Assembly: GCA_024509875.1 (NCBI GenBank)
Contig: JAMPIV010018778.1
Coordinates: forward strand, 62,001-126,000
Direction: 5' to 3'
Length of the DNA stretch: 64,000 bases
DNA from: Oreohelix idahoensis
Taxonomy: Eukaryota; Mollusca; Gastropoda; Stylommatophora; Oreohelicidae
Shown here one piece after another: positions 12,669 through 22,534 of this stretch. Every line of letters begins with the position of its first letter. Position 1 is the stretch's first letter. The translations under genes were made by a program, and so were the position numbers. The notes beneath the pieces were generated by a model that made no database searches, was not told the DNA's origin, and was given only the letters and a program-made list of their open reading frames with translations.

Positions 12669-12812
12669 AACCTCCGATTGACAGAGTGGTTAGAGTGCTG
12701 GTCTCTCACGACAAAGGTGCCGGGTTAGAATCACGGTACCGACACGCTCCAGTCTACCCAGCTGTAAATGGGTGCCTGACTTTGAGTTAGGGAAGGAAAA
12801 GGCAGCGAGGAT
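12669..12812 (+). mobile_element. tRNA-derived SINE B
   Basis: Starts with a type-II tRNA-like head: A-box gacagagtggttagagtgc and a decayed B-box gggttagaatc. The family body follows, ctgtaaatgggtgcctgact then gagttagggaagg. Cut on the right by the Penelope-like repeat. Other copies: 28000-28125, 28315-28545, 52715-52870, 58262-58390. Confidence 0.8.
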
Positions 12813-12912
12813 ATATAAACAAATTAAGCGGTATTGAATCAGTTTTACAAATTAACGGTACACGGAATGTTTCGGGTTTCACCCTTCGTCAGCCACAGTT
12901 ACAATCAGGCAA
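12813..12912 (-). mobile_element. Penelope-like repeat end with hammerhead-like core
   Basis: On minus: GGCTGACGAAGGGTGAAACC then CGAAAC, then the conserved ACCGTTAATTTGTAAAACTG. The same block occurs at 40107-40200 (plus) and 63545-63655 (minus). CUGANGA...stem...GAAAC is the conserved core of hammerhead ribozymes, which are known from Penelope-like elements. Complete pairing of stems I and III is not shown. Confidence 0.5.
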
Positions 12913-13868
12913 CAAGGACAAGAAATATAGACAGGTTAAAGAAAAATACTATAGACACTAGAAACACGTAATATATATGAAATGTAGCAGCACGGGTGAA
13001 GAGCTAGCCTATAATAAAGCAAGGAAAATTCAAAACCGAAAAAAATGTATCCAGACAATTAATTCAACAATCAATGGAATAACAAAACAAGACGTCCTGC
13101 AATGATAATCTTCGATGAAAGATCCGGTGATGACATGAATACAATGGCGTCAAGCAGCATGAATTATTTATGTAGGTATTATTATAAAGCATTAAAAACT
13201 CACACAGGGAAAGTACTTTGCACGAAATTATTTCGTATTAAATTATTTTAGTCCTGTTCTCAGTCAAACTAAAAAGAAGAAACAAACTGGACGTCTGAAC
13301 GTGATATGTGGGTATCTCTTTGAAAAACTGTACCAATAATGAAATTGATGGTTGATAAGAAACAGAATCATGTACCTCACTAATTTATTTGGGTGGGTTC
13401 TGATAAATGTTTATCAACCTTTACGATACTAAAAAATGTTATGTAGCCTACTGAACAAAGTTTTCCTTAAGAAAAAGATGATCGATCCGTTTAATGATTT
13501 TCTTATGAGCATATGCATTTTAATCTTTAAACTTTATTTCTCTAATATTGAGTGTGTGTGGGGGGGAGGGGGGGGGGAAGAGAGAAAAGGGTGTACGGGA
13601 AGGTTTACTAAAAGCAAAGGGGTACTGGGACTCAAAAAAATGTTGAGAATCCCTGACGTAGGGCGATGAACCAAAATAACGATTTGGTATAGGTCCAAAA
13701 TAGTGGTGTGGAATATAAAATATATATTTGGATCCAAGGTTTCAAGACAGATCGATTATTACCGGACAATCTTGTTACAAATCTGAAGGGCCTACATTTG
13801 TTTATGAAGCCGCTCACTCTGTGACCAAATGGGCGTGACCTTGTGTCATTAATTACTGTCATCAATCA
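12913..13868. other. Unassigned, no gene seen
   Basis: Short ORFs only. A G-rich run lies at about 13558-13580. No recognised family. Confidence 0.5.
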
Positions 13869-14160
13869 ATACCCTTTAGCTCCCCAAGGAGCATAGGCCT
13901 TCAACAAACTAATACCCGGTCTTCCATGTCCTGTGCCATCAGGTCAAGGTCTGTCCTTATCTTCTTGATTACTTTCACGTCTGTCTCCAGTCCTCTTCTC
14001 CACGTGTTCCTTGGTCTCTCTCTAACCCCTCTTACCCTGTGGGTTCCAGAACAAGGACTGCCTTGTAAGACAATAAGAAGGTTTCATCAGTGTGTTCTAT
14101 CCATTGCCAGCATCTACTTCTTATCACGTGTCCCACGGACACTTGTCTAGTTACTGTCAT
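13869..14160 (-). mobile_element. LINE 3' fragment (LFWNPQGKR family)
   Basis: Minus-strand remnant of the C-terminal end of a LINE ORF2. The plus text ttccagaacaaggactgcct is the reverse complement of the conserved coding block for QSLFWNPQ. Frameshifted. Same family: 29520-29830, 30540-30855, 41090-41390, 49200-49790, 56062-56426, 58780-58925, 61930-62320. Confidence 0.75.
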
Positions 14161-14164
14161 GAGC

Positions 14165-14830
14165 AGTAATGTTCATTCATTTCTCTTTATGCTCCCTACG
14201 AAACAAGGAACTGCCACTACAGCTAGTCCTCTTGCAGGAATGCTGCATCAAAGAATACATGTACTCCTGTAGTTGTAGTTTATGTAGCAATGTGTTACAC
14301 AAGATAAGGTTGGCATCCCCATATACTGTGTCCATAAAAGATTGTACCCTTTTCAAAAAATTTATTCTCGGTGCCATGACGTGGTACGAGGATGCTTTCT
14401 ATCACAAAAGTAAGATAATCTCTGCAAGTTTTTAAGCATACCTTACACAGACTCAATTTGCGCACCCTTCGTGACGCAACAGATATCTTGTCGATAGTCC
14501 ATTTCTTCTCACACTCGAATCAGCATGTCTCCTGTAACAGCAGCAAAGGCTCCAATGATCCGCTGTCTCAGCTCCACCAAAAGCAGTGCCCATGCTCACG
14601 GCGGGTATTTCAAGTGAAACTTTTGCAGTTGAGTTGCAGCCGGTAATTGTTACATGTCTCTCCATACACTGGTCAAGTAGGTGAAAAAAAAAGAAGAAAT
14701 AGGTACATTCTTTTATGGACACCCTGTATTAGTCGGCTAATACGACATGCCTCAGGGAGCACCAGTCCTATTCTTTGTGTGTCTCTTCAGAGATCCCGGG
14801 ACCTACACGGGACAGCAGAAATATAATACA
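14165..14830 (+). mobile_element. Rep A copy split by a mariner-like insertion
   Basis: The left part (14165-14325) carries the Rep A blocks gaactgccactacagctagt and gtagtttatgtagcaatgtg. The right part (14728-14830) continues with tacgacatgcctcagggagc and agagatcccgggacctacac, exactly where Rep A copies continue elsewhere. The insert sits between them at a TA. Confidence 0.7.
14326..14727. mobile_element. Mariner-type nonautonomous or deleted element
   Basis: The ends are inverted repeats. The left reads ctgtgtccataaaagattgt; the right, reverse complemented, reads CAGGGTGTCCATAAAAGAAT. Both are flanked by TA. The interior has an 89-codon minus ORF (14722-14453) without recognisable catalytic motifs. 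About 400 bp. Confidence 0.65.
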
Positions 14831-15018
14831 GTAACATATAAAAGGTCAGTGGCGGAGATGGTAGTGGTTGGTTTCTGTCTGTGTTTTAGTTTCGTTTTTG
14901 GTCCAAGCACAGGAAAACTGATTTCTGTCTTATGCATGGGATACTGTGGTCAAGCCCATGTGAGTTATAATTTGGTACAAAGTGTTCTTTATTATATATA
15001 GCATATTACGTAGGCTAC

Positions 15019-15389
15019 TTACTTGGTCCTTCCTCTTCTACCGTGAGGTGTAGAGGTCTGGACGAGAGAGCGCCAGACTATCCTATTGGCTGTCGTCCTA
15101 CTGGCCTGGTTCCATTCTAGTCCTCGGTCCTTCAAAGATTGTCTAATGTTGTCCTCCCAGCGGACTCTGAGTCGTCCTGGAGGTCTGGATCTCTGGCTCT
15201 TAGTTTCCCATGCTTGTCGTGGTAGCCGATCCTCACCCATTCTGCAGACATGACCAAACTATCTTAGTTGGGACTGTTCTACTTGGGTCTGCAGGGGTTG
15301 GGTTTTTAGGCCTTGGCGTATCGTCTGGTTGCAGGCCATGTCTCTTCCTTGGCGTACCTCGTTTCGTTTGGATCTGGCTTTTGTTGCAG

Positions 15390-15392
<3 letters not shown>
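15019..15392 (-). pseudogene. LINE ORF2 C-terminal fragment (WETKSQ family)
   Basis: Minus strand codes for a LINE RT C-terminal tail with QTQVEQSQLR, then after a frame change RLPRQAWETKSQRSR and VRWEDNIRQSLKDRGLEWNQ, ending HGRRGRTK followed by a stop. The (GTAA)n-like 3' tail lies at about 15010-15020. Same family: 31440-31810 (plus), 53200-53505 (plus) and a 41 bp stub at 63256-63296 (minus). Confidence 0.8.

Positions 15393-15461
<69 letters not shown>
15393..15461. repeat. (TA)n microsatellite at a LINE 3' end
   Basis: About 69 bp of TA repeat with one phase slip, lying immediately 3' (minus sense) of the LINE tail at 15462-15545. Confidence 0.97.
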
Positions 15462-15463
<2 letters not shown>

Positions 15464-15665
15464 TTCTCTTCTTCGTCCTTAGCCACCGACCGTCAAAGCA
15501 GTCAGTGGCCATTACGCCTAGTGGCGCCTTAGGGCAACAGCAGATAGGTTTTCTTTGCCATTGTTTCCCATCACGCCTATTGGCGTCTTTAGGGCAACGG
15601 CAAATCAATCCATTTGCTGTTGTTTCCGTAATCGAAGTGACTGGCAAACGGGTGATCAGCCCGTT

Positions 15666-15667
<2 letters not shown>
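15462..15667 (-). mobile_element. LINE 3' tail fragment, partly duplicated
   Basis: The plus text ccgtcaaagcagtcagtggc, reverse complemented, matches the 3' end of the LINE at 31935-32345 (gccactgactgctatgacgg). The block ggcgtc/gcc-ttagggcaac occurs twice (about 15520-15540 and 15580-15600), so the tail is duplicated or two copies abut. Confidence 0.55.

Positions 15668-15761
<94 letters not shown>
15668..15761. repeat. (TA)n tract, left of Tc1 insertion
   Basis: 94 bp of TA repeat. Together with 17063-17182 it looks like one original tract split by the Tc1 element. Confidence 0.97.
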
Positions 15762-17183
<1,422 letters not shown>

Positions 17184-17451
17184 GAGTATATATCTCAAAT
17201 TACACTGGTTGTTTTTCTTCTTCCACGGTGCAAGTTATCTGCCGTTTGTTGTGGCGTTGCTGGATGAATGTAGTGTTCATAGTGTATCCGCTTCCATGTA
17301 CCTAGGTTTATTTATAAAGGAAGAACAAATTACACTTAACAGAATAATATTCTCTTTATGTGCACCGTGGTGGAAATTTGTGTGTATGCGCGAGAACGAA
17401 TGCATTAACATGTAAGATAAATTCTAACTTTCTTAATCTTCTTTCTTACAG

Positions 17452-18195
17452 ATACTCTGAAGATTGCAACAATAAAACAGAATTATGAGCTCACGTTTTT
17501 CCCATCTCAACAACGGTCCTTTCCCTGGATTCAAGGGCGAAAATGATGAACCATCTGAATTCCAGGAGAACAGCCCGCCTGGTAATGGCGCTATGGTCAT
17601 TACAGCTGGAATCGGGTTCCGGAATTCAGCTACAGTGACAGGCCAGGTTCCTGAAATAACTGGATCATTTGTTACTGCTGTTATCAATGGTAACGACAGT
17701 CCAAGGGAAGCCAGAACAACAATAATTAGAGAATCTTCTAATGGCGTTAATGGTTCCGGAGAAGTTGTTACTTATTCAACCAAACCTGGCCAAGGCAAGA
17801 GACACGATGCCATTGGGAACGTAACCTTCACCGAAGCCCAAAACGGTCAAAAGAATATTTTTTCAAATCTATTTAGTGAACGCTTATCGTTGACACACGG
17901 TAGGGGACACACCAACCATGCGGTACAATTTCCAATTCCAAATCCACTGACGCCATTTCAGATTCGTGTTAAGAATATTTACTCCAATGGGAAGACATAT
18001 CTAATCGAGGTCAATAAAACTGACACGGTGGATCGTCTGAAACAACTCATAAGGTGCCAGGTGGAGATTGAACCAGAGCAGCAGAGTCTGGTCTTTGCAG
18101 GGAAGAAGTTGGCTTGTGGTATGACTCTCGGACATTATGGAATAAAAGAGGATTCGGAGATACTTCTACAACTTACGCATCTACGTGGAGGGTGA
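17452..18195 (+). CDS. Protein with C-terminal ubiquitin-like domain ending in LRGG
   Basis: ATG at 17485, stop after 18192; 236 codons. A pyrimidine-rich acceptor (ctttcttacag, ending 17451) precedes the ATG, so 17452-17484 is read as 5' UTR of the coding exon and an upstream noncoding exon is likely. Residues 1-155 are Gly/Asn/Thr/Ser-rich, probably disordered, and unrecognised. Residues about 157-236 are a ubiquitin-like fold: FQIRVKNIYSNGKTYLIEV, then DTVDRLKQLI, EPEQQSLVFAGKKL, LGHYGIKEDSEILLQL and THLRGG at the very end. Lysines equivalent to ubiquitin K6, K11, K27 and K48 are present; the K63 position is shifted. Residue 72 of ubiquitin (Arg) is His here. A free GG end without a tail suggests a conjugatable modifier or a built-in ubiquitin mimic (ISG15-like or other); which one is inference. 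Confidence 0.85.
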
Positions 18196-18311
18196 AAACC
18201 AACAGCAAGAACATTAAGAAAAAAAAAAACCAATGCTAAATTGTGAGCCTGTCTATTATTGTGCGGTACAAAAACACGGCAAAAAGCCATGACATTTACT
18301 TTAATGAAAAC

Positions 18312-18334
18312 TATTTATTTGGCTATTTATTTAT
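18312..18334 (+). promoter_or_regulatory. AU-rich element in presumed 3' UTR of the ubiquitin-like gene
   Basis: Overlapping ATTTA pentamers (tatttattt, then tatttatttat) lie about 120-140 bp after the stop codon. If the transcript reaches this far, this resembles AU-rich mRNA-instability elements. No clear AATAAA is visible nearby, so UTR membership is unproven. Confidence 0.35.
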
Positions 18335-18344
18335 CATCATTTCT

Positions 18345-18560
18345 TGTTCATTCCTTACGGAGCATTGAGCCACCATTACAGCTGGTTCCCTTGTAAGAAA
18401 CGTGCTCTAAAGTTTTCATATGTCTTGTAGCACTGGTTTCTGTAGCAATATGTGTTCATGATGAAGTTGCAAGCCACTTGCAGAACTTCCTGTTAGTCGC
18501 CTCTCACAAATGCGTGGGTAGTAGGCATATTCTTTACTTGTTTTCGTTTCAGAGACACGG
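18345..18560 (+). repeat. Rep A copy
   Basis: Blocks ccttacggagcattgagcca, ccattacagctggttccctt, tgtagcactggtttctgtag and gttagtcgcctctcacaaat in the family order, then agagacacgg. Confidence 0.75.
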
Positions 18561-18732
18561 AGAAGTTATTTTTAGACCTATAAATTAGTCAATGCTACTT
18601 GGTGTTATACTGTACAGGCAACATTTCATAACGTGAGACCGCACTGTACAAGATATACAGAAGTTTAAATAAGCAGTAACTGCTGCTTGTCTCGATATTT
18701 GTTTCATGTTTATCCAGTATTGGTTGACAGGG

Positions 18733-19203
18733 ATACTACAACTTCTGCTACTACTACTGCTGCTGCTACTACTACTTCTGCTACTACTACTGCTGCTACT
18801 ACTACTGCTGCTACTACTACTTCTGCTGCTGCTACTACTACTGCTGCTGCTACTACTGCTGCTGCTACTACTACTTCTACTGCTACTTCTACTGCTGCTT
18901 CTTCTTCTACTGCTGCTGCTGCTGCTAATGCTGCTACTACTACTGCTGCTACTACGACTACTACTACAACGACTACTACTACAACGACTACTGCTTCTTC
19001 TTCTACTGCTGCTGCTGCTGCTGCTAATGCTGCTACTACTACTGCTGCTACTATTACTACTACTACTACGACTACTGCTGCTACTATTACTACTACTACT
19101 ACAACGACTACTACTACAACGACTACTGCTGCTGCTACTACGACTACTGCTGCTACTATTACTACTACTACTACGACTACTGCTGCTACTATTACTACTA
19201 ATA
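18733..19203. repeat. Imperfect (ACT/GCT)n trinucleotide tract
   Basis: About 470 bp of mixed ACT, GCT, TCT and ACG triplets. Open in several frames (Thr/Ala-rich or Leu-rich), which explains two ORFs of about 170 codons; neither has a start context or domain that supports a gene. Confidence 0.95.
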
Positions 19204-19261
19204 TAACATTTTAAACTATTAGAAGTGACTTTTCAATTCCCCCCCCCCCCCAACCATACAT

Positions 19262-19490
19262 TACAGAAGCCCCTGTGTATTTCCCAGGGGTCTCTTAAAA
19301 GACAAAGAAAGAATATAACTACTGCACTCTCAGGCATGTCGTAGAAGGCTACTAATATGAAGGGTGCATGGGGTGGCAACCTCATCATGTAAAACTAATT
19401 ACCACAGCTGCCAGTACATGTGAATGTTTGGTGCAGGCTTCCTGCAAGGGACCGGTTGCAGTGTTGGTTACATGCTTTGTAAGGAGCGCA
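19262..19490 (-). repeat. Rep A copy, near full length
   Basis: From left, in minus sense last to first: cccaggggtctcttaaaaga, ggcatgtcgtagaaggctac, ggtggcaacctcatcatgta, aattaccacagctgccag, cttcctgcaagggaccggtt. It has all family blocks in order and is a good reference copy. A poly-C run (19240-19251) lies just left. Confidence 0.75.
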
Positions 19491-20489
19491 AGAAAATATG
19501 TTGATCAATGACAAACTCTATAACTTTATCCGCACATGTACAGTACTGCTTTGAGTTTTTGAAAATGTAATAGAGGAAATAAAACGTTATTTTAACAATG
19601 AAAATTTTCATATTTATAGCTATTTATTAAATAAACATTAAAAACAAATGAAGATTTGTTTTGTCTACTACCTGCAGACGTGTTTGTGGTAGTTTGTGTT
19701 TATGAATGTTGTGTGGTACTAGAATGTGATCTAATTACTGTATGAACATCGGGGGTGAACGAAAATTGGGATTGGACATCTAACAGAGAAATGGTCACAG
19801 ACAAAAGAACAAAAAAAGTATAATTTTAACAAGAAGGTGAGAACTAACCCAAATTCATAAACATGAAAAACAAAAAATGTGGAAAAAATATCTTGCCTGA
19901 ATACTGAAAGCGAACCAGAAAGAAAGAAAGAACAAACAAACGCACAGAACATGAACAAGGTATTCACCAGAAATGTTCAGTACAAAAGTAAGGTAAATTA
20001 TCAAACATTATAAAGCAGCGCATACCCAACAGAAATACGTGATTTATTCACAATGGCAGTAAAGAAGAAGGTAATTTACAATAAATCAAAGTACAAACAT
20101 TTCAAAACTCAACAGGGTTACGGGAGATATACTCAAAAACAGGGAAGAGATATACCACCAACAGATCTTAGAGAATGCCACATCAAACGCCAGAGAATTT
20201 GCAGTCTGAAAAAACTAAATGTAATGTGACGGGAGAGGGTGTGGGGGAGGGGGTTTAAAAAAAAATTGCGACAACTGCAAAACGTCGTGTATGGACAACT
20301 CTCAAACGTTTTAAAGTTGATGTGAGAAATCCCCACCTTTTCTTTTAAAGTTTATTTATTTGCTTGAGTAACTTTGACGTATGCCATTCTTCACATTGTT
20401 ATAGGAGGCCAAGCTAAAAACTAACACGCGCAGATTTATTTTAATGATAGATCCAAGCACACCGTATTTCTAAGTAATTCGGGGTTGCC
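19491..20489. other. Unassigned, no gene seen
   Basis: AT-rich with short ORFs (19731-19967 and 20133-20336, minus) that show no known domain. The LINE begins 5' truncated at about 20490. Confidence 0.5.
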
Positions 20490-20506
20490 CAGTTCTATTA
20501 ATAGAC

Positions 20507-22534
20507 TTGCCCTATTTGAAAATGAAAATCAATTCCAATGATAATCGTCACACAGAGGGAGTAGCCATCCTAATGACACAGAAAGCAGCAGCATCGCTTA
20601 TCAGCTGGGTACCTATCAATGAGAGGCTAATATTAGCTAGATTTCAGACACGATTTTTCAAGCTCTCAATTGTACAATGTTATGCACCAACTAACGACGC
20701 TCTTGATACCACAAAAGATGACTTCTATGAAGCACTTCTAAGTACCATCAACACAATACCCAAGCATGACATAATAGCAGTCATGGGTGATTTTAACGCC
20801 AAAGTAGGTGACAACAACGATGGAGTACAAAGATATCTCGGTACTCATGGCATAGGCTGTATGAATCAAAATGGCGAAAGACTTCTAGAACTTTGTGAAA
20901 TATCAAACCTCGTTGTGGCAGACACCATCTTTCCACATAAGAATATCCACAAGATAACATGGAATTCACCTGATGGCAGAACTAAGAACCAGATAGATCA
21001 CTTCTGCATAAGCGCTAAATTTCGCTCATCAGTTCAAGACGTCAGAGCATACAGAGGTGCAGAGATCGGAAGCGATCATAACCTCTGCATAGCTAAAATG
21101 AGAATTAAACTGAAGAAGTTATACCAACCGAATAAAAATAGAAGAATAGATGTACACAGACTGCAATCAAATGATATAAAGAAGGAATATAATGTCAAAA
21201 TGAACAACTATTTCGATGCTTTAGGCAAAATTGACAACGATATCACCACCAAGACAATCGATACTAAATGGGAACAACTGAGAACAGCAATGACAGAAGC
21301 AGCTGTAGCGACCACCGGATACCTAGTACATAAAAAGAAAAAATGGATGAGAGAAGATACTTGGGATAAAATACAAGAAAGGAAAACAGCAAAACTTAAA
21401 CTACTAGCGGCAAGTACACATAATGCAGTTGAATCTTGCAAACTAACTTATAACTTGTTAAATAAAGAAGTGAAGACAAAAACTCGAAGAGATAAAAGAC
21501 ATTTCATCAATGAACTGGCCGTAGAAGCTGAAAATGCTGCAAGAACTGGTAATAGTAGGTGCCTTTATCAAATTACAAAACAACTATGTCACCAGCCTAC
21601 TGCTATGGAAACACCTGTTAAAGGTAAATTAGGGAATTCAATACCAACAGAAAAAGAACAAATGAAGAGATGGGCTGAGCACTTCATGGAGGTGCTAAAC
21701 AGACCACCACCAACAGTAACACCTGATTTTAATAATGAAACATCCACAACCACTTTGCCAATAACTTGTGATGAATTCACGCTGGACGAGATCAAACAAG
21801 CCGTTAAAAGATTAAAAAATTTTAAAGCTGCTGGAGTTGACGAAATTTCAGGGGAAATGATTAAAGCAGTTAATGACAACAACCTCTTGAGAATTTTAGA
21901 TATTATAAATGAAGTATGGAGAGAAGAACAACCACCACAACAATGGAAAGACAGTATTATTGTAAAGTTACCGAAGAAAGGTGATCTATCAGACTGTAAT
22001 AACTGGCGTGTTATATCTCTATTATCAGTACCTGGAAAATTATTATGTTGCATGATGTTAGAAAGACTTAAATTGCATGCTGACGAAAAGATCAGAGAAG
22101 AACAAGCGGGTTTCAGGCCGAAACGATCATGTATTGATCAAATATTCACACTAAGAACAATTATAGAAGAATCAGTGGAAAGGCAATCGCCACTTATTAT
22201 CACCTTCGTCGATTTTCAAAAAGCCTTTGATAGTCTACACCGCCCATCATTGTGGAAGATACTTACAATCTATGGTTTTCCAACAAATATGTGAATATAA
22301 TCAAAGCGCTATATGACAATGCAAGATGTTGTGTTAGAACAAATAAAGGGAATACAGAATGGTTTACAGTAGAAACAGGGGTGAAACAAGGCTGTATTAT
22401 GTCACCACTACTTTTTGGAATAGCTATTGATTGGGTTATGAGAAACTATACCCACAATGAACAATTGGGTATAAAATGGACAAATGGAAAATTCCTGGGG
22501 GACCTGGATTTCGCAGATGATGTAGCATTCTTAA
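20507..22534 (+). pseudogene. LINE ORF2: endonuclease and reverse transcriptase, first part
   Basis: The apurinic endonuclease domain shows MGDFNAKVG, WNSPDGRTKNQIDH and GSDHNL, and lacks its first strands. The RT domain follows with LPKKGDLSDCNNWR, EEQAGFRPKRSC, TFVDFQKAFDS (first catalytic Asp), GVKQGCIMSPLL and LDFADDVAFL (second catalytic pair). The only defect seen in this part is a one-base loss near 22287, after which the frame continues in the ORF that starts at 22252. The low number of defects suggests a fairly recent copy. Clade is not certain; the C-terminal part resembles animal RTE/Jockey-like ORF2 tails. Confidence 0.9.

Noticed and set aside
18215..18235. A-run shortly after the ubiquitin-like gene as a retrocopy poly(A) tail
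   Set aside because: Only about ten A's, no upstream AATAAA, and an acceptor-like site precedes the coding exon, so a retrocopy is not supported, though not excluded.
18687..19214. 175-codon Thr/Ala ORF and 166-codon Leu ORF
   Set aside because: Both are translations of one trinucleotide microsatellite in different frames.
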